Shown: positions 47,823 to 57,403 of the stretch, one piece after another
Position numbering within the stretch: position 1 is the stretch's first letter
Layout of the letters: the number at the start of each line of letters is the position of its first letter
DNA from: Dermatophagoides farinae
Lineage: Eukaryota; Arthropoda; Arachnida; Sarcoptiformes; Pyroglyphidae
NCBI RefSeq assembly: GCF_024713945.1
Contig: NW_027461520.1
Span: forward strand, 186,001-250,000
DNA length: 64,000 nucleotides
Direction: 5' to 3'
Program-made: the position numbers and the translations under genes
Notes under the pieces: generated by a model
What the model was told of the DNA's origin: nothing
Databases searched by the model: none
What the model saw: the letters and a program-made list of their open reading frames with translations, nothing else

Positions 47823-48763
47823 TTAATGACGTTTTGTTTTTTCAAATATCTTGATCGGATTTTTTTTTGTGACGTTAGTCTGAAATAATTGAATAGGTCT
47901 GGCGGGATTAAATATAAAGCAAACAATTCAATCAATTTATGACTCCAGTACGGCGTGATAATGGGTCTGAAGAAATTATAAAAGTGTTTATTACTAGCGT
48001 ATCTAATGCAAGAAATAGCGGATTTGACGTATTTCTCAGTCGAAGGAACCAATAAACTGGGTTTTTTTATTTTAGACATTTTAGTAGTAACTATGAAAGG
48101 CGTGTGACACTGAAAAACAAAGTTTTTCTGGAAGTAACTCGCGCTCAACAGTTCGGTAAATGTTGCGAGGCTGGCTTTTGTAGCTACATATACAGCTAGT
48201 AAAGGTTCGCAAATTGTAGCTGCAGCGCTTCCGCAGTATAAAACCGTTGACTCCTTGTTAGTAACATTGTTTAGTTGTTGATTTGTCAATAGCAACGGCA
48301 TAAGAAAGTTGACATTGATCATATCGTTTATCAACTCGTCGCTAATCTCGTGCAAATACAATGCACTAGGATATGATAAACCTGAACAGTGAATGTATAA
48401 GTCGATTGGCGGAAGTTTTTGAATTTCTGGCGTTAACGTACCGGCTGAAAAATCACAAACAATGGTATCAACTTTGATATTGTTATTTAATTTGATGATT
48501 TCCGTTTTTGTGTTGCTTAATTTGGTCTCGTTACGACTAATAAGGATTAATTGAATATTTTCTTTTGCTTTTGCAAAATATTTAGCGAAAGCCAAACCAA
48601 TTCCGTCAGTACTTCCAGTAATGACAATTCGATCATTGTCCTTGGGAATTTTTTTTGCTTTTCTTAACAACAAGAGAGATTTAAGACTATATAGAAGTAT
48701 AATGTTGATAAATCTGCAAGCTAGTCCAAAAACTGCTATAATAATAACTATGTCCCAGTTCAT
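47819..48763 (-). CDS. Very-long-chain 3-ketoacyl-CoA reductase (KAR/HSD17B12)
   Basis: ER membrane NADPH-dependent reductase for the second step of fatty-acid elongation. It has 314 residues with an N-terminal membrane helix. The SDR signature is intact: TGSTDGIG at 49-56, and CGSAAATICEPLLAVYVATK with Ser179, Tyr192 and Lys196. Downstream, FIVTTKMSKIKKPSLLVPS and KYVKSAISCI match the HSD17B12 segment (ATKLAKIRKPTL), and the C-terminus RSRYLKKQNVIN resembles its ER-retention-like tail. It contrasts with the other SDR in this window, which has lost these residues. Confidence 0.88.
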   Translation of the reverse strand: MNWDIVIIIAVFGLACRFINIILLYSLKSLLLLRKAKKIPKDNDRIVITGSTDGIGLAFAKYFAKAKENIQLILISRNETKLSNTKTEIIKLNNNIKVDTIVCDFSAGTLTPEIQKLPPIDLYIHCSGLSYPSALYLHEISDELINDMINVNFLMPLLLTNQQLNNVTNKESTVLYCGSAAATICEPLLAVYVATKASLATFTELLSASYFQKNFVFQCHTPFIVTTKMSKIKKPSLLVPSTEKYVKSAISCIRYASNKHFYNFFRPIITPYWSHKLIELFALYLIPPDLFNYFRLTSQKKIRSRYLKKQNVIN

Positions 48764-48824
48764 TTATACTTTTTACAAAGATCAAAATTAAGAATTATTT
48801 TCTATAATCCATGTGTGGCAACCA

Positions 48825-50207
48825 TTATGATATAAAATTTTTACATATTTTATTTTTATATTGATTAACAACTGACAAATGCGGTAAGTCCATGTAAGAT
48901 GAAATCAAATTATTTTTAAATAGCGTCACATAATACGAGTAGCTCTGATCTTTCGATTTTGAAACGGTTTCACTTTTGGAAGAAACCGATTTTTTTATTT
49001 TAATTAAGTCTAAAATAGCTTTTTTTACCTCGTCAACGTCGTTTTCAACAACTCTTTTGTTGCATAAACTTGAGACATTGAATATTGATTCGAAATTATC
49101 ATGTTCCGTAAAAGCAAAACTTCTATTGGTTATTTGATAAACTTTTTGCTTATTAAGCAATGATCTGTAGTATGGATTTATGTAAACAGAATCGATAATC
49201 GGCTGGAGAGATAAGCAATCTTTAGAAAGAGGGAATAAGATAGCAAAAAACTGTATATTGATTGTCGTCAGTCTCACTAGACACACGCCAATGAGTTTAT
49301 TTATTAGCATTAAATCAACAATAGACTCGAACAAATTTAAATTGGATTTTGCAATGTTATTTGTTTTAATGTACCAAATCTCTCCTCCCGTCGTAAACTT
49401 ATTGTATTTGCTTTTATACAGCAATTTTATCAACCGGACAGCATCTTCATTTGTGCCGGTTTGAAAGCTATTTTTAAGAATATTCTCGTGATTGGAATAT
49501 TCAGTTTTACATCGTTTACATATATATGAAAAAAGCGAAGATATTTTCGACGACTTAAAAGGACTTTTAATGTAACTTTCGTCTTCATCAACTGCGCCGC
49601 ACTCGGAAAGTATGTCTGATAAAACAACGTCGCAGTGTTTTAAAAAGTCTTTATGGTACACAGATGTTCCCAAGTACAAATCAACCGAGCTAACGCCACG
49701 GAGAGGTTTTACACAAATGAAATTAATATTCCTTAATGTAGGAACTTCCTTGTGATACAACAAAGACAAGACCTTTGTAACGTTGAAAGATTTAAGTAAA
49801 TAAATCAAATCTGATTTTCTTATGCTAATAAAATTAAACGGAATAGTGGTAGCACATTTTTTGTTTAGTTTGCAGAGAAGTTCGTTCGGAGGAATGATCC
49901 CATAATAAACCACTTTTTTAATATTATAAGTCTTAGTGATAGTTAAAATTAAATCGATCGAATCGTTTATTATCATACTAGTAAAAAAAAATCGTGGTAC
50001 GATTTCATTATCTCTAAGCCTATTTATGACATAATTCAAGTTTTTGTCGCATATAGTTTCAGCATATTTATAAAACATTTGATTGCAGTATCTTTTCTTT
50101 CCAATCACAAGCAAAAAAAATCGTTTGATGTCTTTGCAAATTGTCTCACGTAATAAAAAGGCAATTAGCAATTTGTGCGTATCATGATCGTCTCCAACAA
50201 TTAACAT
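48825..50207 (-). CDS. Unrecognised 460-residue protein with a CxxC pair
   Basis: Single exon from ATG at 50207. The N-terminal 210 residues form an alternating alpha/beta pattern (FFLLVIGKKRYCNQMFYKYA, KKVVYYGIIP, VDLYLGTSVYHKDFL). A SYICKRCKTEY segment near 235 has a CxxC that could be half of a zinc site. The region 280-340 (LNLFESIVDLMLINKLIGVC, then LVRLTTINIQFFAILFPL) faintly recalls the Ku70/Ku80 core barrel, including the pattern V-C-L-V-R...F-A-I-L-F-P, but I could not confirm the Ku vWA domain. Treat as unknown. Confidence 0.62.
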   Translation of the reverse strand: MLIVGDDHDTHKLLIAFLLRETICKDIKRFFLLVIGKKRYCNQMFYKYAETICDKNLNYVINRLRDNEIVPRFFFTSMIINDSIDLILTITKTYNIKKVVYYGIIPPNELLCKLNKKCATTIPFNFISIRKSDLIYLLKSFNVTKVLSLLYHKEVPTLRNINFICVKPLRGVSSVDLYLGTSVYHKDFLKHCDVVLSDILSECGAVDEDESYIKSPFKSSKISSLFSYICKRCKTEYSNHENILKNSFQTGTNEDAVRLIKLLYKSKYNKFTTGGEIWYIKTNNIAKSNLNLFESIVDLMLINKLIGVCLVRLTTINIQFFAILFPLSKDCLSLQPIIDSVYINPYYRSLLNKQKVYQITNRSFAFTEHDNFESIFNVSSLCNKRVVENDVDEVKKAILDLIKIKKSVSSKSETVSKSKDQSYSYYVTLFKNNLISSYMDLPHLSVVNQYKNKICKNFIS

Positions 50208-50426
50208 GTCATTAAGCTGTTATATACTATAGAACAAGCAATTTCATTTTTAAAAACTACTCATCGCTTTTGAATTAATTTTGCGGGTATTATTATCAAT
50301 TTATCCAATAATAAAACCGAATTTTTAACTTAAATTAATTTGTTTTATATAAATCATCGATGAGTTGGCATAAAAATAATATGCTATGCGCATGGCAATG
50401 TTGTAAATAGTCTTAAATCACATAAA

Positions 50427-51428
50427 ATGTTTACAAACTTAGTTACTAAACAGAATTTTGATTTATTCACTTTTTCAACTACAATTTTTGCAATATCATT
50501 TATATTTGCAATGAAATTTGTGCTTCTGGATTACATTTACGAAACTAAAAAACTATCAGTATCAATCGTGACATATATTGAAATACTTATCATAGTGTCA
50601 GTTTTATTTATTCGCTATAATAAAATAAAATTTTTAAACAAGCAAACAACAGCGAACAAAAAAATTCTTGACCAGATCATTCATGTGTTTATTTTAATCA
50701 ACACAGCTCTATGTGTTGTACCGATTTACGCTTTCATTTGGTCTCACTATCAGCAAAAACTGTATTATTTTTTTATCAGAAACAGCCCTTACGCTTCAAT
50801 AATTAGCACAGTAATCACAGAAAGTGTAACAATAATAAAATATTTATATTTGCTTAGCAAATATATACAATCGGGCGTTTTCAAAACAATCGGATTTGAC
50901 AAAAAGCTGATCGGCTCCAGTCCACGAGAGATGCTAACTTCGTTTATTTTGACTTGTAATCGAAAGCAAACAATAGCAAAAAATAAGTTGAAAAAATCGG
51001 GTTTAGGAGTTAACCTCAAAGAAATTTGCGCAAGAATATGGATTCTTCACAAACAGATCTTCTATAAACCATTTACTAATTTAGTTGCTCAAACATCTCC
51101 TATGTTTTTAGCTAATAACTTATTACTCGTATATTTGCTGCGGAAACCGCTGAAAACATCGCTTGGAAAAATAGATATACTAAAGAAACACAAATTAACT
51201 AAATCAGATTTCATACTATTAATGCTAAATATTACTTATTTAGGCTGGTCTATTTATTCTTTTACTGACCAGGTCATTCAATTGATCGAAATGCACAATA
51301 ACGCAAAGGATTTAATTTATAACGAATTCTACTTCAGTTCCATTTATCGTAATTCAGGAAAAAAACTTTTGCAGTCCGGCCTAATACTACTATCTTTTTG
51401 CAATATTTTAGCACTTTTAAGAACATAA
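50427..51428 (+). CDS. Polytopic membrane protein, unknown family
   Basis: A 333-residue protein with about six hydrophobic segments: near 17-35, 45-62, 87-105, 125-145, 225-240 and 267-285, plus one at the C-terminus (LLQSGLILLSFCNILALL). A basic loop (CNRKQTIAKNKLKKSG) separates the two halves. There is no cleavable signal or recognisable transporter motif. The layout is reminiscent of small peroxin- or ER-type membrane proteins, but nothing specific supports that. It converges on the next gene with 5 bp between stops. Confidence 0.65.
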   Translation: MFTNLVTKQNFDLFTFSTTIFAISFIFAMKFVLLDYIYETKKLSVSIVTYIEILIIVSVLFIRYNKIKFLNKQTTANKKILDQIIHVFILINTALCVVPIYAFIWSHYQQKLYYFFIRNSPYASIISTVITESVTIIKYLYLLSKYIQSGVFKTIGFDKKLIGSSPREMLTSFILTCNRKQTIAKNKLKKSGLGVNLKEICARIWILHKQIFYKPFTNLVAQTSPMFLANNLLLVYLLRKPLKTSLGKIDILKKHKLTKSDFILLMLNITYLGWSIYSFTDQVIQLIEMHNNAKDLIYNEFYFSSIYRNSGKKLLQSGLILLSFCNILALLRT

Positions 51429-51433
51429 AATGC

Positions 51434-51811
51434 TCACCATTCGTATGTAGGTGTGTCGTTGTACACGTATTTTTTCGTAATTCGCTTCAACAATTTCAAA
51501 GTTTGGCCTTCTTGGACAGATATTATGATCGGCTCATTGCTAATGTCTACTATTTCTGGAGTATAAATCAAATTGTCAATTTTCAGCTCTTTAGTTTTTT
51601 TATCTAGTAAGTACGCTATACTTCCTAGATAAATGTTAATGATTTGCTCGCATCTCATTTTTTGCTGGTCTGTTTCTTCAAATGGGCGCGGTTCGTCGCA
51701 AATGTTAAACTCAAGACTAAGGTTTCCAAACTCAATGATCAGCCAATCTTCAATATCGTCATAAAATTTTTCTCCAACGACAATGTTTAAATATTCTTTT
51801 CTAACATCCAT
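51434..51811 (-). CDS. Unrecognised 125-residue protein
   Basis: A small acidic protein with short strand-like and helical segments (DWLIIEFGNLSLEFNICDEP, KMRCEQIINIYLGSIAYLLD, EPIIISVQEGQTLKLLKRI), ending TYEW. It has no signal peptide, membrane segment or known motif. It lies 5 bp from the stop of a convergent gene and 111 bp from a divergent one, a spacing typical of real genes here. A HORMA-type fold such as Atg101 crossed my mind but is not supported. Confidence 0.5.
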   Translation of the reverse strand: MDVRKEYLNIVVGEKFYDDIEDWLIIEFGNLSLEFNICDEPRPFEETDQQKMRCEQIINIYLGSIAYLLDKKTKELKIDNLIYTPEIVDISNEPIIISVQEGQTLKLLKRITKKYVYNDTPTYEW

Positions 51812-51922
51812 TTTTAAAAGTTTAAATCATACTCATGAGCTTTTAAATATTTTAGAAAACTAGGCAAAAAAAAATTTTGAAAATAAAATTACTGATTATA
51901 CCACAATAAATAACCTGGGCGT

Positions 51923-52840
51923 ATGGCCAAAAATGAGTGTATAAATGAGAACATTAATGTCTTGATTGATAAAAAAAACAAAACGGTTGTTTGCAAAGAC
52001 GATAGAACCTCCACCTTAGTTGAGTTTGATTTTTTGGACTTAAGTTGTTTTTTTCCAGGCTCGAAATACCAATCTTCGTTCATCAACAGCGATACTATAG
52101 TGTTGGGTATAATGAAGCTTCCGAGAGACGCTGACTTAACAAACCTTATTATACAGGCTTTAGAGAAACTCAACAAGTCTGGTACTATGTTTCTATACGC
52201 GTCTAACTTGTCTTTAGACGAATTATTCGCTTTTTACAAAGCCAAGTTAGCTCCGATCGTAATTAAAAAAAACCTTAATGACAATAAACCTGTGCTGTTG
52301 TTTACACCAGACAGAAACTGCAGAGAAGTGGTTTTTTTTCGTTCTAACTTCTTGTCTATCATTGAACAGTATTTTTGCCATTTGGAAACAAAAGTTGTCG
52401 CTTTACTTTACAGGATAGTATTTAACGGTTGCGGCGATACAAATGCGATATCTTTAAAGACCTTGAACTTATTGCTCCCCCCTTCTGCAATCGAACGGTT
52501 AAACTTATACATTGACCCAGGTTTGAACGAGGAAACAATAATGGATTTGTGCATCGTGGCCACCCATTTATATTTATCGCAAAAATTCTGCGAAACCACG
52601 GTTAATGACTTGCTTGTAAATGGTGTCGAACTTCTTCCTTTTCAGCACGCTGTGCTGATCGGCGTAGCCATTCAAAAAAAGAACTTCCAAACGCTTGCAG
52701 ACGAATATAGAGTTGAAGTAGAACAAGTCAAGATACATTTCAAAAAATCAATAAAATCTATAGTTACATACATCAATGAATATAAGTACAAAACTTTAAC
52801 TAAAGCGGCCGAAAGCATCTTAAAAAACAATTTAGACTAA
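51923..52840 (+). CDS. Stand-alone protein resembling the NAT10/Kre33 C-terminal region
   Basis: A 305-residue protein whose residues about 100-290 align in order with the tail of NAT10/Kre33, the rRNA/tRNA cytidine acetyltransferase: LDELFAFYKAKLAPIVIKKN (like the ELLKFWKK...PVYLRQ segment), FRSNFLSIIEQYF, LLPPSAIERLNLYIDPGLNE, and LPFQHAVLIGVAIQKKNF followed by a helix-turn-helix-like end (like SAAQSALLLGIGLQHKS). NAT10 proteins are about 1000 residues with DUF1726, helicase and GNAT domains; all are absent here, and the gene upstream is on the opposite strand. It is thus a separate, diverged tail-like protein rather than a fragment of an adjacent gene. Alternative: a distinct nucleolar family sharing the fold. 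Confidence 0.55.
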   Translation: MAKNECINENINVLIDKKNKTVVCKDDRTSTLVEFDFLDLSCFFPGSKYQSSFINSDTIVLGIMKLPRDADLTNLIIQALEKLNKSGTMFLYASNLSLDELFAFYKAKLAPIVIKKNLNDNKPVLLFTPDRNCREVVFFRSNFLSIIEQYFCHLETKVVALLYRIVFNGCGDTNAISLKTLNLLLPPSAIERLNLYIDPGLNEETIMDLCIVATHLYLSQKFCETTVNDLLVNGVELLPFQHAVLIGVAIQKKNFQTLADEYRVEVEQVKIHFKKSIKSIVTYINEYKYKTLTKAAESILKNNLD

Positions 52841-54181
52841 TTAAGGCTATTGTTGTAACAAATTGCTAGTAGAGTGATCCCTAATGTGATGCAAGTCCAG
52901 AAGAAAATCTTTCCATAAATTGATCCTTTGAAGTACTTCACTGTGAGCGAAAGCGGGATTTGTGACAGGGTGAGCAGCGAAATGTAGAAATTAAAGGACC
53001 CAAAAAGTACGAACAAGAACAGCTCATGCAATATTCCACTTACTGTAAGTGTTAACAAAACAGACAATATTTTGTTGTGTTTTTTGAAATAGCCCAAACT
53101 GGCCTTATAAATGTACACATGAAGCCATCTGTACACAGGGGTATTCCAGTCTCTCGAAAACTCGATAAACGTTGTGGAATTCCACCAGAATCCATAAAAT
53201 TGTCTATCTGGAAATCTTGTTGCTTCTGCCAACAAATTTAATATTCCATCAAACATGAAAAGAAAAATTAATATAACGGACTCAATCAAAATTGAGCAGT
53301 AGGAAGTAATAAGTGTGATCAAGTGATTTTGAGACTGTGCACGCATCAGGTCTGGATATTTATAGTAAATCAGGTAGATGTAAATGTTGAAGACAGTAAT
53401 TGTGGAGATTAATTTTAAGAAGAAGTACTTTTTTCTAAACTTGCCTGTGCTCCGTGGGAAGTCAATTTCGTATACCAAAGTTGGAATATAAATGAAACGC
53501 ACGAGTCTGGAAAACGTTTGAAGCTTATTAAGTTTCGACGTCTGTTTCGGAAAGTAGTTTTTGAGTTTTATAACTGAATAAACATAAGCGTGGCTTTTCA
53601 TCAGGTAAATAAAATACATAATGCACAAAAACTTAGCAACTGTGAAATCATAATTTCTAAGACGTAAATATTTAACTAGACAAATATAATAAACTACTTC
53701 TGCGAATTTGTTTGTCCATAACAGCGTTCTAGATGAAAACGATTTTTTGTTGAGGTAAAGCTTGACTAAGCCAAAATCCACGATCAGCAGCGACTTTATC
53801 AGGAACGAAAGCACAATGCACGGTATTAAGTTTTCTTTTAGCTTTGCTAAAAAAATAAATTCGCTAAACCCATTTTTCAGCAAGATAATATCAATGCAGG
53901 ACGCCAGCCACCACATGCCTCCCAAGACATTTAAAAGCACCAAATACCCATCAATATTTTGTCTGCAGCAAAAACTGGCATCGTCCAAATAATCAAAAAG
54001 AGACGCGACTGTTTGCCACTTGTGAAACCTGAAATTCTCAAGCTCGGTGTCAGTTACCTCGTTACCGTTGTTTTTTTGTTCAACAGCTTCACTATTATGA
54101 ACTTTTTCCCGGGATTTCATCGAACCTGTGATCAAACTCGCTACTCTCGCGTTTTGACTTACCTAACAATATTGTTTCCAT
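52837..54181 (-). CDS. MBOAT sterol/diacylglycerol O-acyltransferase (DGAT1/ACAT type)
   Basis: ER enzyme esterifying diacylglycerol or sterol with acyl-CoA for neutral lipid storage. Family signatures: FYGFWWNSTTFIEFSRDWN (the FYxDWWN motif, with Phe at the Asp position), then WNTPVYRWLHVYIYK, and catalytic His in SGILHELFL. About eight membrane segments. The long frame has no ATG before MKSREKVH; an upstream ATG at 54181 (METILL) joins it through an intron starting at 54162. Two acceptors keep frame, 54141 (22-nt intron) and 54126 (37-nt), so the exact N-terminus is ambiguous. Length is about 433 residues. The stop overlaps the convergent gene's stop. Confidence 0.88.
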
Positions 54182-54202
54182 CTAATATTTTATTAATTTA
54201 TT

Positions 54203-54652
54203 TCAAAATAAATAATTAAATTGAATATCAGAATCTCGATTTATGATAAAGTTATTATATTTATTAAAATTTTTTTTCAAAACGACCCCAAGAAGTAGAA
54301 CCAAGCATAAAATGCTACTTAGAAAATGAATTAGTCTAAACAATTTGTAGGTTTGTTCGCTTTGTCGTTCGAACTCCAAAAACTGTCTGCTCGCGATCCA
54401 CAGCGTTTTGATTATGCCAAAACCCGTGTAGAGCAACATGATATTACCAAAAAGTCCGTTCAAACCGGTAAAATACAAAAATACAATGTTTGGCAGTTGA
54501 GACTTTATGGGCGAAATTGCCAGCTCCAACGCTTGGGAATGGTAAAAGGTCTGGGCATCTACGTTTTTCTCATTTAAATTGGGTAAAGTGTCTGGAGCTC
54601 CATTATATTGTTTGTACAAATCTTCAAGCCGAGTGTTTAAATAAGTAGCCAT
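54203..54652 (-). CDS. EMC4: ER membrane complex subunit 4
   Basis: Subunit of the EMC insertase, which places tail-anchored and multipass proteins in the ER membrane. It has 149 residues. The segment ALELAISPIKSQLPNIVFLY then FTGLNGLFGNIMLLYTGFGI aligns with the EMC4 pattern AxGPLKQxPMNxFMxxMxGNxxSIF, followed by IIKTLWIASRQFLEFE, like the PxxAxxxxxxxFxxxE helix. A second hydrophobic hairpin lies at about 105-128. Slightly shorter than human EMC4 (183). It is a single exon, starting 70 bp from the divergent UBC12 gene. Confidence 0.82.
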   Translation of the reverse strand: MATYLNTRLEDLYKQYNGAPDTLPNLNEKNVDAQTFYHSQALELAISPIKSQLPNIVFLYFTGLNGLFGNIMLLYTGFGIIKTLWIASRQFLEFERQSEQTYKLFRLIHFLSSILCLVLLLGVVLKKNFNKYNNFIINRDSDIQFNYLF

Positions 54653-54722
54653 CTGTTTGTCTTATCGTCAATCTTGACCGTATATAAGAAAATAATTTTT
54701 AAAATATTTTTTAATAGTTTTT

Positions 54723-55216
54723 ATGATGAAATTTACAAGTATTTGTCTGTTGAGAATTGAACAAGGTAGGAGAAAAAAAAGAAATTTTTAGATTTAACGG
54801 ATTTAAATGATTTAACTTGGTGTTCGTACACACGCACAGCAAATCCTTATCAGATACAATTTACCATTCAACTCGATAAAGGTAGGTACTAGCGTATATA
54901 TAAGTGTTTAGGCCCGTTTCGCCAAAAAAAAGTTCATTTCAATGTTGAGTTTCACGAAAACTATCCTATCGTAAGCCCGAGAGTGATTTTATTGAACAAG
55001 ATTTTTCACCCTAATGTTTCGGACAACGGCATTGTTTGTTTAAAGATTCTGCGGATGGGCTGGTCGCCCGTTATGGATCTGTTAACACTGATGTTTAATA
55101 TCAAACACAACTTAGAGTTTCCAGACTGTAGTGATCCGCTAAACTTGGAGGCAGCTGCAATGCTGAAAAATAGTCCTGCGTTGTATTTGCAAACAGCGAA
55201 TGAACGCTTTAAATAA
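54723..55216 (+). CDS. UBC12: NEDD8-conjugating enzyme UBC12-like
   Basis: E2 enzyme that transfers NEDD8 to cullins. Exons 54723-54765, 54792-54881 and 54912-55216 are joined by introns of 26 and 30 nt beginning GTAGG, and give 145 residues. The core has NPYQIQFTIQLD, NYPIVSPRVI, and IFHPNVSDNGIVCLKIL with catalytic Cys87 and its HPN motif, then WSPVMDLLTLMFNIKHNL and DPLNLEAAAMLKN, the last being closest to UBC12. The N-terminal extension that docks the NEDD8 E1 in animals is much shortened. An adjacent second ATG (54726) could also start translation. Confidence 0.87.
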
Positions 55217-55360
55217 TATTATTTTTTGATAAATAAATAAACCAATCAAATTAAATAATATTGGCTTTCGTACATCTCAAAGTCGATTTATTACGTCAAC
55301 ACATCACATTGAGACAGGTATACACGTTTTGTGTAAATAAAATGCAGAATTAGTTATGAT

Positions 55361-57255
55361 ATGTTTAAAAAATCAGATAGTAAACAAAGAGATTTGCTTG
55401 TTTTGAGCTCGAGCGAAAGCAACTTTCTTCTTTCCTCGTCTCTAAATGTCGAGGAAAGTTCTACATTAACTCAAAACGTTTTTACGTCTCATGTAACTAA
55501 ATTCTGTAATACAGAAAAGCTCAATTCTAGATTAAACTATCAAGAGCAGATTAGCAGATCGAGTTCACCGAATCTAAGTTTTGAAGAGAGTTTTAAAATT
55601 CATAGCTTTAATATCGCCAATAAATTAAACCCTTACACTCGGCACTACGAAGCCAGCGAATTGAGAGAAAAACTGTATCTTGTTTTTGATTCTGTAAACA
55701 GCATGGTCGACGAAAAAGCTAGAACTGCTTTTTTGGAACAATACCACAACACGCAAACACTTGAACACGTATTTCCTTTTTACTGTTTATGCGGTCTAGA
55801 TTTTGGCTATTATAATATTGAAGTATCTTCCAGCCAAATTTCACTGAAAACCTGTTCAAAATTTGTAACTTTCCAAGACCAATCAGCCTTTACGAAACGT
55901 GAAATTCAGAAAATTGGCTTTTGTCCGTTTTTATCGTCTGAAGGTATTTCCACGGCCATGAAAATAAGTTGGTTTTTTTATAAATTGCTTAGAGAACTTT
56001 CATTTGTACCTATACTGACCCAATTAATCGCATTTTTATTATTATTTTTAGAGGAAGAACGCATTGTAGTTTTTCTAGCATATTTGTTTGATACTGAAGC
56101 AAAATTATTTACACATAATGACAGATCCAAGTTTTTCGTAATACAAACTATCACGGAGCATGGCAATGTACTAAAGGAAGCAACCCTTTATCTCAAAAAA
56201 AATCAGAGAACACTTGTAAAACATCTAGACAAAATAGGTTTTGAGGCCCATAAATGGCTGTCAGAGGCGATAGCTGTCGCTTTAATTCACGAATTGCCTA
56301 CGTTGATTTCATTGAATTTATATTTTTTATTTTGTACCAACGGTTCTTACGGTTTGTTAAGATTTTTTCTTGCTTGGCTAACACTTAAAAAAGATTTATT
56401 GTTGCTGTGTAAACATCCAGCTCATGTTAAGCTAATTCTTAACGTGCCAGAAGATCACCACGGACAAGTAAGGTTTTTGTATCAGGTCTACAAAATTTAC
56501 GACGATTTGCAATGCCAAACAAGTCTTTTTGATTATTTCAAAAACAAAACTATTTCGGGTTACCAGTTGTTACGAAGTAAATCGGTTAATTCGCCTTTGA
56601 GGAACAACTCGTTTAATTTTGATGAACTTGATGCAGTAACAACAACAGAATCAGAAACTTCTGAGTTTCACTATTCATCATACTGTTTACACAAAGTTTC
56701 CAACACTGTTAGTATATTCAAACTCATAGGAAAGAACCGAAATTATAACCTGAAGAGCCAGTTACTTTCTTACGAGGATTTTTTTTATTTGCAAGTCAGC
56801 TTGCCCGATAACCTCATAGGCAAAGATTTTTCACTCCGGTACACAACTAATAAAAACGGTTTGAACTGTCGGAGACTTTTTGATTGTCTATCTACAAACT
56901 ACCTCATAGTCTTTTCTTGTCAAGACAGTATTATTTACAGTCTTTTACTTAACAACACGACTAAAAATTATTCAGGAACGCCTGCTATTTTGTACACCAA
57001 CAACAGAACTTCTGATAAATATTTTTTTTCTATGACTAACATTATAGTAAACAACCAAAAGGCAACTAACACAAATTATGGAATTTATTTCTGCAACCCG
57101 TAAGTTTTAAAATTAAAAAAGTGTTCAGATCGATATTGTCCATTGACAAATCACTCTCAATATTATCTTTAGAGTACATTGTGGATGAGGACTACAAAAC
57201 GTCGAAAAACAACACAAAGTCTATAAAAGGTATTGAAATATGGGAGATTAATTAA
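55361..57255 (+). CDS. TBC-TLDc protein (TBC1D24-like)
   Basis: Exon 1 is 55361-57099, a 29-nt intron is 57100-57128 and exon 2 is 57129-57255, giving 621 residues. Residues about 100-390 form a TBC (Rab-GAP-fold) domain: LTQLIAFLLLFLEEERIVVF, then FLAYLFD, TLVKHLDKIGFEAHKWLSEA and LRFFLAWLTLKKDLLLL. The R and Q finger motifs are not clearly present, as in TBC1D24. A TLDc domain follows: YLQVSLPDNLIGKDFSLRYT, LFDCLSTNYLIVFSCQDSII, and, only after splicing, IKGIEIWEIN, the characteristic TLDc end. TLDc proteins bind the V-ATPase and affect vesicle trafficking (family knowledge). The Ser-rich N-terminus looks disordered. Confidence 0.85.
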
Positions 57256-57403
57256 TAACAAAAATGTAACTTATCTACCAGCTACCATAAAAATTTATAT
57301 TGAAATTATATGAAAGTTTTTACATATACAGATTTTCTCATTACATCCTTTTTGAAGAAAAAAATAAAAACGAAAAACTTTATTATGCAGTCAGCATTAC
57401 ATA

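Noticed and set aside
48825-50207. Calling this gene Ku70 or Ku80
   Set aside because: Only one short region resembles Ku; the N-terminal half does not show a recognisable vWA domain.
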